The translations under genes were made by a program, and so were the position numbers. The notes under the pieces were generated by a model that worked only from the letters and a program-made list of their open reading frames with translations, was not told the origin of the DNA and searched no databases. Of a stretch of 64,000 nucleotides of DNA, positions 26,838 to 34,599 are shown one piece after another. The stretch covers positions 186,001 to 250,000 of the forward strand of contig JAJFJT010000012.1 in the NCBI GenBank assembly GCA_021773795.1, written 5' to 3'. The stretch is from Gammaproteobacteria bacterium. Its GTDB lineage: Bacteria > Pseudomonadota > Gammaproteobacteria > HK1. The first letter of the stretch is position 1; the number at the start of each line of letters is the position of its first letter.

Positions 26838-27941
26838 ATGGTGGCCAAATGGTTCTTATACCCGGCAGCGATTTTGTTCTTGCTGGCCACCAGTTTTACC
26901 GCTAATGCGGTTTATCCTTGCTCTCCTTGGCCCGCTTGTTCCAGCAGCAACGGAGAGATAAGTGATCCTCACGATGCGGCGGGTAGCCTGGTCATGGAAG
27001 GTGTCTTGATGTGGGGCCGCGATACCCTGAACATCCAGCACGATGCTTTCCGTATTGGTCATATTCTGATGGACAAGAGTAGCTCGCAGTCCTCGGGTGC
27101 CAAGGGGCTGGCCGGCAACAAAATGTTGCACACGGGCATGGCGGCAGGTGATGGCTTTGCCTTTCCCTATAGCGTCTGGGGTGGTTTCTCCCACACTGAT
27201 TCCAGCGGCGACTTTCCGACCACCGCTTTTGATTCCTCTCGCTATAATTTTCTTGTAGGTGCTGATTTCAGTCCCAGAGAAGGTTTGATTATGGGGCTTG
27301 CCTTGGGCTATGAGGATCAAGAGATAGATTCCTTCTTCAACGCCGGTGAGATGGATATGGATGGCTATACCGTCGCGCCCTATATCGCGCTGCAGGTGGG
27401 TGACCAAAGCAGCATCGATCTGACTTTCGGTTACTCCGACATTGATGTCAGTCAGTTTCGTTCGACAGGTGGAGTGCCGGGTGGGGCGCGTATTAGCAGT
27501 AAAGTAGATTCCGACCGCTATTTTGTCAGCGGTAATTTCACCACTTTTAGAGACTATGGTGAGTGGCATGTAACCGGTCAAATCGGGGCGTCTTGGGCCA
27601 AGGATCAGCAGGATGCCTTCACCGAGAGCAACGGCACGGTTAATGCCCGGAGCAGTTTCAGGCTGGGGCAGGCGAAGATTGGTGGTGAGGTCTCTCGTGC
27701 CTGGGGTGCCTTCGAGCCCTACGCCAGCGCCACGCTGGAGTACGATTTTGCCCGTACCGAGATTCCCTTTGCAGCGGGCGTCGCTCGATCGCAATACGAT
27801 CCCACCGATGTGTTGTTCGGATTCGGAGTGCGTTACTTCGCTGATAATGGTCTTTCCGGAAGTGTTGGATACAGCCGTATATTTGGTCGTGAGAATTACG
27901 ACGAAAGTACCCTGCAGTTCCTCGTGCGGGCCGAGTTTTAG
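26838..27941 (+). CDS. Autotransporter-type beta-barrel protein, array member 2
   Basis: A 367-residue paralogue. The signal (FLLATSFTANA) and following CSPWPACSSSNGEISDPHDA are nearly the same as in member 3, at DNA level too, so the two are a recent duplication. The middle about 60 residues differ between them. The barrel has GMAAGDGFAFPYSVWG, FSPREGLIMGLALGYEDQE and RAEF at the end. The ATG at 26838 with AGGGAG upstream is chosen over an in-frame codon at 26787. Upstream, a GC-rich palindrome and a TTTTTTT run at about 26736-26772 may end transcription of member 1. Confidence 0.85.
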   Translation: MVAKWFLYPAAILFLLATSFTANAVYPCSPWPACSSSNGEISDPHDAAGSLVMEGVLMWGRDTLNIQHDAFRIGHILMDKSSSQSSGAKGLAGNKMLHTGMAAGDGFAFPYSVWGGFSHTDSSGDFPTTAFDSSRYNFLVGADFSPREGLIMGLALGYEDQEIDSFFNAGEMDMDGYTVAPYIALQVGDQSSIDLTFGYSDIDVSQFRSTGGVPGGARISSKVDSDRYFVSGNFTTFRDYGEWHVTGQIGASWAKDQQDAFTESNGTVNARSSFRLGQAKIGGEVSRAWGAFEPYASATLEYDFARTEIPFAAGVARSQYDPTDVLFGFGVRYFADNGLSGSVGYSRIFGRENYDESTLQFLVRAEF

Positions 27942-28034
27942 GTTCAGGGCAAAGACAGCATTTATCACCCTGCGGGATTGTGTCCCCTGGGGTTAACTGA
28001 AAGCGACTGTAGCTCTAGTTAACGGCGAACACAT

Positions 28035-28202
28035 TTAAGGAAGCTCTGATCTATTCGTGAGTTCGTATCTTGCGCCCAAAATATCCATGTTTATCGTTGC
28101 TGCCCTTCGCAATAGAACGACTATTACGTGCGAGCAGCGCCTCAAAGCTGAACATTTTGAATCACAATCTACTTCGCTCAGAATAAATCAGAGCTTCCTT
28201 AA
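28035..28202. repeat. Dispersed repeat family B, copy 1 (168 bp, IS5-group-like ends)
   Basis: Inverted ends GGAAGCTCTGATCTATTC and its partner GAATAAATCAGAGCTTCC are bounded by TTAA on both sides. The leader of array member 2 (26800-26838) is similar to both flanks and contains TTAA only once, so it represents the empty site, and TTAA is the target duplication. Internal landmarks are TATCTTGCGCCCAAAAT and TGAACATTTTGAAT. No protein is encoded. Copies 2 and 3 are at 43161-43320 and 50161-50326. Confidence 0.85.
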
Positions 28203-28231
28203 GTTATAGCGAATTAATCAGGGAGTCTTCC

Positions 28232-29332
28232 ATGGTGACCAAATTTCTCTTATACCCGGCGGCGGTTTTGTTCTTGCTGGCCACCAGTTTTACCGCTAAT
28301 GCGGTTTATCCCTGTTCTCCTTGGCCTGCTTGTTCCAGCAGCAACGGGGAGATAAGTGACCCCCATGATGCGGCGGGTAGCCTGTTTATCGAGGGATTTA
28401 TAAAAGCGACCCTCGGTAATGTCTGGAACAAAGCGGACATGGATAATGCGTCGGGCTGGTTTGGTAGCGACCGTCAGAGCAATCTTGGCACCACCGGAGT
28501 GGCTGGAAACGGGATGCGGTATACGGGCATGGCTGCAGGCGACAGTTTTGCCTTCCCCTATGCCATCTGGGGTAATTTCTCCTATACCGATGCGAGTAGT
28601 GATTTTTCGACCACTGCTTTTGATTCCTCTCGTTACAACGTCTTCGTAGGCGCGGATTTTAGCCCCCGGGAAGGTCTGGTTATGGGGTTGGCGCTGGGCT
28701 ATGAGGATAACGAGATAGATACCTTCTTCAACGCGGGCGAGATGGATGTGGATGGGTATACCGTCGTACCTTATGTCGCACTGCAGGTGGGCGACCAAAG
28801 CAGCTTGGATCTCGCCTTCGGTTACTCCGATCTGGATACCAGTCAGTTTCGCCTGACTGGCGGGGTGCCGGGTGGGGCGCGGATCAATAGTAAGGTTGGT
28901 TCCGAGCGCTATTTTGTCAGCGCCAACTACAACACCTTCAGGGACTATGGCGAGTGGCATGTAACCAGCCAACTCGGGGTGTTTTGGGCCAAGGATCAGC
29001 ACGATGCATTTACCGAGAGTAACGGTACGGTCAATGGCCGTACCAGTTTCAAGCTTGGGCAGGCGAAGATTGGTGCTGAGGTAGCACGTGCCTGGGGTGC
29101 CTTTGAGCCCTATGCCAGCGCTACGCTGGAGTATGATTTCGCCCGCACCGGATTACCCTTTGCCGCCGGTGTTGCCCGGCCCCAATATGATCCCACCGAT
29201 GTGTTGTTCGGATTCGGGGTGCGTTACTTCGCTGATAATGGTCTTTCTGGAAGTGTTGGATACAGTCGTATATTTGGCCGTGAGAATTACGACGAAAGTA
29301 CCCTGCAGCTCTTGATCCGGGCGGAATTCTAG
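28232..29332 (+). CDS. Autotransporter-type beta-barrel protein, array member 3
   Basis: A 366-residue paralogue, closest to member 2 (same signal and CSPWPAC N-terminus, same final barrel strands YDPTDVLFGFGVRYFADNG). It differs in residues about 55-95. The barrel marks GMAAGDSFAFPYAIWG and FSPREGLVMGLALGYE are intact. A GGGAG ribosome site precedes the ATG. A family B repeat sits 29 bases upstream of the start, separating it from its former promoter region, so expression relative to member 2 may differ. Confidence 0.85.
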   Translation: MVTKFLLYPAAVLFLLATSFTANAVYPCSPWPACSSSNGEISDPHDAAGSLFIEGFIKATLGNVWNKADMDNASGWFGSDRQSNLGTTGVAGNGMRYTGMAAGDSFAFPYAIWGNFSYTDASSDFSTTAFDSSRYNVFVGADFSPREGLVMGLALGYEDNEIDTFFNAGEMDVDGYTVVPYVALQVGDQSSLDLAFGYSDLDTSQFRLTGGVPGGARINSKVGSERYFVSANYNTFRDYGEWHVTSQLGVFWAKDQHDAFTESNGTVNGRTSFKLGQAKIGAEVARAWGAFEPYASATLEYDFARTGLPFAAGVARPQYDPTDVLFGFGVRYFADNGLSGSVGYSRIFGRENYDESTLQLLIRAEF

Positions 29333-29398
29333 GCGGCGGATCACCTTTTCATGAGCCTCGTGCGGCATTGAACGGGGCACAACCGGGAAATTGGGTTC

Positions 29399-30853
29399 AT
29401 GTCCTACGTTGATTCGCTGATTGCACAATGCCGCCCCCTGTTTGTGGGACTTGCTCTCGCCTGTTTCGCGTCTGCTGCCTTCGCTGGAATACCGGCGCCC
29501 CCCGGGACCGGCCCCGGTTCTTTCCCGGAAGCACGTGGTAGCTATACGGGCACCCTCAGTGAGCAGGATGTTAGCTGTACCGCTCCGTCGGTTGATAGTA
29601 GCGAATCTGTCCCGTTTACGGTTGTCATCGACACTCAGTCTAACAACAGTTTCTACGGTACGGCGACGGCGGCAGACGAGCCGGGAAATCCGGCGACTTT
29701 TTTGGGACTCATCGATATGGCGGGTGCCGTTACTGGCAGTTGGTCAGATGCCAATGCATCGGGCGGTTTTACCGGCACACTGAGCGGCAACACCCTGAGC
29801 CTGAATATTGTTGGTACGGACGTTGGCTACCCGACTGCCCCCGGCTCATGCCTGATTCTGGATAGCGCTACGGTAAGCCGCTCCGGTGCGATCAATCCTG
29901 CGGTGACGGCGGGTATCACGGTAACCACCCCGGCGACCACCCTGGCCTCGGTACGTGGCACCACCACCATTCTCAACCAGCGCTTTGGCGCCATCAGAAA
30001 CAGTGATTTTGCCGGCCTGGGCGTGAACCCTATCGCCAATGGCTTCATGGTGCAGACTGGCGCCGCCGCGGGTGATGGCTTTGCTTATCCCTTCGGCTTC
30101 TGGGGCAGCTTCTCGCGCACCGAGTCCGACAACGACTTCGTCTCCACTGCTTTTGATTCCTCCCGTTACAATTTCCTTGTGGGTGGCGACTTCAGCCCGC
30201 GGGAGGGCTTGGTGATGGGCTTGGCGCTGGGTTACGAGACCCAGGATGTGGACACCTTCTTCAACGCCGGTAAGCAGGATATGGATGGCTATACCGTCGT
30301 GCCCTACGTGGCCGCGAGTGTCGGGGACCACAGCAGCCTTGACTTCGCTTTCGGCTATTCCGATATCAATACCAAGCAGTTCCGGGTGACCGGCGGCACG
30401 TTGATTAGCAGTTCCGTGGACTCTGAGCGTTACTTTGTCAACGGCAACTTAACTCACACCCGCGCCTACGGGCTGTGGAATGTGAGCGGGCAACTGGGCG
30501 CGCTGTGGGCCAAAGACGTGCAGAAAGCCTTTGCCGAGAGCAACGGCACCGTCAACACCGCCCGCAGCTTCAAGGTGGGGCAGTGGCGTATCGGCGGTGA
30601 GGCGGCCTATACGTGGGGTGTCTTCGAGCCCTACGCCCGGGCGACTTTCCAGTATGATTTCACCAGTACCAAGATAACCTTTGCGCCCGGTGTCGCCTCA
30701 CCGAAGTTTGACCAAACCGATGTGCTGGCAGGTTTTGGGGTGCGTTACTTTGCGGACAACGGTATCTCTGGCAGCCTGGAGTACAATACTGTGCTGGGTC
30801 GGGAGAACTACAGCGAGGATACGCTTCAGTTTCTTATTCGCGCCGAGTTCTAG
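29399..30853 (+). CDS. Autotransporter-type beta-barrel protein, array member 4
   Basis: A 484-residue paralogue. After a signal (LALACFASAAFAG) comes a domain of about 120 residues with beta-strand character and two cysteines: GSYTGTLSEQDVSC, then SFYGTATAADEPG, FLGLIDMAGAVTGSW, GGFTGTLSGNTLSL and SCLILDSATVSRSG. A Thr/Val-rich linker (AVTAGITVTTPATTL) leads to the common barrel (GAAAGDGFAYPFGFWG, FSPREGLVMGLALGYE, RAEF). The N-terminal domain is shared with member 5 but not with 1-3. It is a possible displayed domain. I do not recognise its family. Confidence 0.82.
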   Translation: MSYVDSLIAQCRPLFVGLALACFASAAFAGIPAPPGTGPGSFPEARGSYTGTLSEQDVSCTAPSVDSSESVPFTVVIDTQSNNSFYGTATAADEPGNPATFLGLIDMAGAVTGSWSDANASGGFTGTLSGNTLSLNIVGTDVGYPTAPGSCLILDSATVSRSGAINPAVTAGITVTTPATTLASVRGTTTILNQRFGAIRNSDFAGLGVNPIANGFMVQTGAAAGDGFAYPFGFWGSFSRTESDNDFVSTAFDSSRYNFLVGGDFSPREGLVMGLALGYETQDVDTFFNAGKQDMDGYTVVPYVAASVGDHSSLDFAFGYSDINTKQFRVTGGTLISSSVDSERYFVNGNLTHTRAYGLWNVSGQLGALWAKDVQKAFAESNGTVNTARSFKVGQWRIGGEAAYTWGVFEPYARATFQYDFTSTKITFAPGVASPKFDQTDVLAGFGVRYFADNGISGSLEYNTVLGRENYSEDTLQFLIRAEF

Positions 30854-30871
30854 CGATCGAATAGCCTGAAT

Positions 30872-30906
30872 AAAAAATCCCGGGGACTCAGCCCCCGGGA
30901 TTTTTT
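30872..30906 (+). terminator. Rho-independent terminator after array member 4
   Basis: AAAAAATCCCGGGG (30872-30885) pairs with CCCCGGGATTTTTT (30893-30906) across a 7-base loop, followed by more T/A. It is strong and symmetrical, so it may work in both directions. Confidence 0.85.
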
Positions 30907-30933
30907 ATTGATGAACTCAAAAAAAGGAAAACC

Positions 30934-32403
30934 GTGCACATTATCAACCTTCGCTGGGCTCTGCCAGGCATCTTTCTGCTTACCAGCTTCGCTGGTAGCG
31001 CTCAGGCCACCTTCCCAAATGTCCGGGGCATCTTTGTTGGACTGGATACCTTTGCGGAGACGGGATGCACGGCACCCTTGCCGGCGAGCAGTAGTGGTGT
31101 AGACCCCATTATTATCGTCATCAATAGTCAGTCCGGAGCCAATTTTTCCGGAACCGCAAGAGAGAATAGCGGTGGCACTCCGGTTACGCTGACGGGAACC
31201 ATTGATCCGGCCGGCAGTGTGAACGGGACCTTTATTGAGCCTTCCAGTGGGACCTTCAATGGTGGCTCAGGTACCTTTGGTGGCACGCTTAATGGCAACA
31301 GGCTGAGTTTTAGCTACTCGGGATCGGACAATCCCGGTCCGGGGGCATGTTCGAGTTTTGGTGGTTCTGTTGTGTCTACCCGTGCTCCCGTTGCGACAGT
31401 TTCCGCCGCTGCTCCAGGTACGGTGGTGACCAAAACCCAGACGGCAGCTCGGAAGGCGAGTGCACTTGCGACGATTGTGGGTGTGCGTGTCAGTAATATC
31501 TTCCGTCCGCAGGGAAGCCCACAACGAACTCCGCAGCCAACTAATGAGGTCGGTGTGAGTTCCATCCCCAATGGCATGATGTTTCAGACCGGTATGGCGG
31601 CGGGTGAAGATTTTGCCTTTCCCTATGGCTTCTGGGGCAGCTTTTCCCGCACTGATTCCGAGGATGATTTCTCTACCACGGCCTTTGATTCCACCCGTTA
31701 TAATTTCATCTTTGGTGGTGATTTCAGTCCTCGTGAGGGCCTGATTATGGGGCTTGCTCTGGGTTACGAAACCCAGGAGGTCGATACCTACTTTAACGGT
31801 GGCCAGCAGGATGTGGATGGCTACACCGTGGTGCCCTATCTGGCTCTCAGATTGGGCGAGCATTACAGTCTGGACCTTTCCTTCGGTTATTCCTCGGTGG
31901 ATACCGATCAGTTCCGCCTGGCGCTGGTGGGCGGACTGCCTGTAGGGGCGCAGGTTTCCAGCGCAGTGGATTCCGAGCGCTATTTTTTCAGCGGCAACTT
32001 AACCACCAACCGTGCTTATGGAAACTGGAACTTAAGTGGCCAGGTGGGTGGCTTGTGGGCCAAGGACGTGCAGGACGCCTTTAGCGAGAGTAATGGCACG
32101 GCAGTTGCCGGCAGCAACTTCAAGGTAGGGCAGTGGCGCATCGGTGGTGAGGCGGCCTATGCTTGGGGTGCTTTTGAGCCCTATGCCCGGGCCACCTTCG
32201 AATATGACTTCACCCGCACCAAAGCGGTCTTTGCACCGGGTGTTGCGGCACCGAAGTTTGATCAGACTGATGTGCTGGCGGGCTTTGGGGTGCGCTACTT
32301 CGCGGATAACGGAATGTCCGGCAGCCTGGAGTACAGCACCGTGCTGGGGCGCGAGAACTACAGTGAGGATACGATACAGTTCCTCATTCGCGCCGAGTTC
32401 TAG
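30934..32403 (+). CDS. Autotransporter-type beta-barrel protein, array member 5
   Basis: A 489-residue paralogue with a GTG start preceded by AAAAGGAAAA. The signal is LLTSFAGSAQA. The N-terminal domain resembles that of member 4 (GIFVGLDTFAETGC, FSGTARENSGGTPVTLTGTI, GTFGGTLNGNRLSFSYSG, ACSSFGGSVVSTRAP), followed by a basic linker and the barrel (GMAAGEDFAFPYGFWG, FSPREGLIMGLALGYE, final RAEF). It has its own terminator. The conserved barrel and changing N-terminus across the five genes suggest N-terminal domain shuffling. Confidence 0.82.
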   Translation: MHIINLRWALPGIFLLTSFAGSAQATFPNVRGIFVGLDTFAETGCTAPLPASSSGVDPIIIVINSQSGANFSGTARENSGGTPVTLTGTIDPAGSVNGTFIEPSSGTFNGGSGTFGGTLNGNRLSFSYSGSDNPGPGACSSFGGSVVSTRAPVATVSAAAPGTVVTKTQTAARKASALATIVGVRVSNIFRPQGSPQRTPQPTNEVGVSSIPNGMMFQTGMAAGEDFAFPYGFWGSFSRTDSEDDFSTTAFDSTRYNFIFGGDFSPREGLIMGLALGYETQEVDTYFNGGQQDVDGYTVVPYLALRLGEHYSLDLSFGYSSVDTDQFRLALVGGLPVGAQVSSAVDSERYFFSGNLTTNRAYGNWNLSGQVGGLWAKDVQDAFSESNGTAVAGSNFKVGQWRIGGEAAYAWGAFEPYARATFEYDFTRTKAVFAPGVAAPKFDQTDVLAGFGVRYFADNGMSGSLEYSTVLGRENYSEDTIQFLIRAEF

Positions 32404-32424
32404 GGAAGAGACGAGCGTATTCTG

Positions 32425-32460
32425 AAATCCCGGGGGCGAGACTCGCCTCCGGGATTTTTT
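32425..32460 (+). terminator. Rho-independent terminator after array member 5
   Basis: AAATCCCGGGGGCGAG and CTCGCCTCCGGGATTT form a 16-bp stem with one G-T pair, followed directly by TTTT. It closes the barrel array. Confidence 0.85.
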
Positions 32461-32523
32461 ATGCACGGACAAAAGGCGTACCGTGTACACCGAGATAGCG
32501 ATGGGATGTACAGGTTAGACACG

Positions 32524-33069
32524 ATGGCGGCAATGGATCGACGGGCATTTTTGCGCGGTGGGCTGGGGCAGGCAGCGCGGCAGATTACGGGTGATGGCCC
32601 GGGCACTACCTGGATACGCCCGCCCTATGCGGTGGCAGAGGTCGATTTCCAGCGCGATTGCAGCTGTTGCGGGGATTGTGTGACGGCTTGTCCCCATGGG
32701 GTGATATTCAGCTTGTCCGGGGAGTTGGGTGAGGCTGTGGCGGGTACTCCGGGGCTGAATTTGCTCAATTTCGGTTGTCATCTGTGTGCCGACTGGCCTT
32801 GTGTCGCGGCCTGTGAGGCAGGCGTGCTGGCCTTGCCGGAGGACCCGGAGCAAGTCCCGGCCAAACTCGCCCGGGTCAGTATCAATACGACAAGCTGTCT
32901 CCCCTACAGTGGTCCTGAATGTGGCGCCTGTGCCGACAGTTGCCCGGTGGGTGCTTTGCATTTCAATGGAACGCGGCCGGAGATCGATGCGAGCAGTTGC
33001 CTTGGCTGTGGTTTGTGCCGTGAGGCTTGTATCGTAGATCCCAAGGCGGTGCAGTTAGTAGTAATATGA
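32524..33069 (+). CDS. napF: NapF-like ferredoxin-type iron-sulfur protein
   Basis: A 181-residue protein with MDRRAFLRGG at the start (a twin-arginine-like but short N-terminus also seen in NapF) and four cysteine clusters: CSCCGDCVTACP, CHLCADWPCVAACEAGV, CGACADSCP and CLGCGLCREACI, which fit up to four [4Fe-4S] sites. This pattern and length match NapF, a cytoplasmic accessory to the periplasmic nitrate reductase. No other nap gene is in the window, although a NapC/NirT-type cytochrome lies at 38669-39256. ATG 32524 is used, and ATG 32533 is an alternative. A different electron-transfer role is possible. Confidence 0.8.
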   Translation: MAAMDRRAFLRGGLGQAARQITGDGPGTTWIRPPYAVAEVDFQRDCSCCGDCVTACPHGVIFSLSGELGEAVAGTPGLNLLNFGCHLCADWPCVAACEAGVLALPEDPEQVPAKLARVSINTTSCLPYSGPECGACADSCPVGALHFNGTRPEIDASSCLGCGLCREACIVDPKAVQLVVI

Positions 33070-33151
33070 CGCGCTTTGCCGCCTGAAAGTTGTGGCAATC
33101 GAATCAGCAGGGCTGCCGGTGGTTTGACGGTGGCAGGATTGGGAACACTTG

Positions 33152-34444
33152 ATGAATAAACTGGACGATTTTCGCCTCGAGTTGGGTGGGCGGGCCTATG
33201 TGCCGATCATGATTGGTGGCATGGGGGTGGATATCTCTTCGGAGGCTCTGGCCGTGGAGGCGGCACGCTTGGGTGGTATTGGACATATTTCTGACGCCAT
33301 GGCGCCCACGGTGGTAGACCGGATACAGAAGACACGTTTTTCCAAAACCAAGCTGCAGAAGTATCAGGACAACATCTACAACTCGGACAAGAGCAATATC
33401 CATTTTGATCTGGGTGAGTTGGCGGAGGCGACCCGGCTGCATGTGACGTCTGCCATGGAGGCAAAGCGTGGCGAGGGGGCGATTTTCCTCAATGCCATGG
33501 AAAAACTCACCATGAATAATCCCGGCGGCACACTTAAAACGCGTTTGGTGGGCGCCATGAATGCCGGCATCGACGGAATTACCCTGAGTGCCGGCCTGCA
33601 TCTCGGCACCTTCTCGCTGATTGAGGATCATCCGCGCTTTCGCGATGTGTTGCTCGGCACCATCGTCTCCTCGGTGCGTGCGCTGCGGTTGTTTCTGATG
33701 AAATCCCGCCGTACCCGACGCCTGCCCGACTACGTTGTGGTGGAGGGGCCGTTGGCCGGTGGTCATCTTGGCTTCGGCATGGACTGGAAGGACTATGAGC
33801 TGCATAACATCGTCACCGAGGTGCTGGCTTTCCTGAAGAAGGAAGGGCTGGATATCCCGGTGATTCCCGCCGGTGGCGTGTTCACTGGCTCCGATGCAGT
33901 GAGTTTCATGGAGGTCGGTTGCGGCGGCGTGCAGGTGGCGACACGCTTTACCATCACCGAAGAGTGCGGTTTGCCGCCGAAGGTTAAACAGGCCTATTTC
34001 AGCGCCCGGGAAGAGGACGTCATCGTCAACCAGATCTCTCCCACTGGTTATCCCATGCGCATGTTGAAGCAGAGCCCGGCCATCGGCGCCGATACCCGGC
34101 CCAATTGCGAGGCCTTTGGCTATCTGCTGGACCGTGAGGGGCACTGCTCCTACATCGAGGCCTATAACGAGGCGGTGGAAGCGGCGAACAAGGCTGGTAA
34201 AAAGAAGTTCAAGGTTATGGACAAGACCTGCCTGTGCTCGGGCTTCAAGCGTTTCCGGGTGTGGACCTGCGGCCACTATGTCTATCGCCTGAAGGACACC
34301 ACCACGCAGTTGGCCAATGGCAGCTACCGCTTGCTGAGCGCGGAGCATGTGTTCAAGGACTATCAGTTCAGCAGCGAGCACGAACTGAGTCAGCCTACTG
34401 ATGAGGATAATGCCAAGCCATCCCCGAACCGGGCGCGCGCCTGA
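33152..34444 (+). CDS. Nitronate monooxygenase family flavoprotein
   Basis: A 430-residue FMN protein of the 2-nitropropane dioxygenase/nitronate monooxygenase fold. Family marks are PIMIGGMGVDISS at the start, the VVVEGPLAGGHLGFG phosphate/flavin segment, IPVIPAGGVFTGSDAVSFM and GGVQVATRFTITEECG. The C-terminal about 100 residues include a cysteine-rich stretch (KTCLCSGFKRFRVWTCGHYVY) seen in the longer subfamily, not in short enzymes. The ATG at 33152 is one codon after a TTG. The true substrate of such proteins is often unknown; denitrification of nitroalkanes is the textbook reaction. Confidence 0.87.
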   Translation: MNKLDDFRLELGGRAYVPIMIGGMGVDISSEALAVEAARLGGIGHISDAMAPTVVDRIQKTRFSKTKLQKYQDNIYNSDKSNIHFDLGELAEATRLHVTSAMEAKRGEGAIFLNAMEKLTMNNPGGTLKTRLVGAMNAGIDGITLSAGLHLGTFSLIEDHPRFRDVLLGTIVSSVRALRLFLMKSRRTRRLPDYVVVEGPLAGGHLGFGMDWKDYELHNIVTEVLAFLKKEGLDIPVIPAGGVFTGSDAVSFMEVGCGGVQVATRFTITEECGLPPKVKQAYFSAREEDVIVNQISPTGYPMRMLKQSPAIGADTRPNCEAFGYLLDREGHCSYIEAYNEAVEAANKAGKKKFKVMDKTCLCSGFKRFRVWTCGHYVYRLKDTTTQLANGSYRLLSAEHVFKDYQFSSEHELSQPTDEDNAKPSPNRARA

Positions 34445-34462
34445 CAAAGCCTGCCTTATAGC

Positions 34463-34499
34463 CCGCCACCAGCCTGCGCGCGCCGCTGGCTGGTGGCGG
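34463..34499 (+). terminator. Hairpin after the nitronate monooxygenase gene
   Basis: CCGCCACCAGCC and GGCTGGTGGCGG form a 12-bp perfect stem with a GC-rich 13-base loop. No T run follows, so it is a weak terminator candidate or a processing/stability hairpin. Confidence 0.4.
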
Positions 34500-34599
34500 A
34501 TTGATGTAATAAGGCCCCCGTTTCACCTGATTCCCGCCCTAAACATTGTCGTTTTCTGGCCGCTAAGGTCTGTATGAAAGCGCTTCGGGACGCGAAGTC

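Noticed and set aside
26856-27968. 370-codon minus-strand frame opposite barrel member 2 (and a 250-codon one opposite member 3)
   Set aside because: Mirror of strongly biased codons of the barrel genes. It recurs in paralogues for the same reason, and no domain is recognisable.
33104-34447. 447-codon open frame on the minus strand
   Set aside because: Antisense to the nitronate monooxygenase gene, with His/Gln/Arg-rich low-quality translation and no recognisable motif; a shadow of the GC-rich codon pattern.
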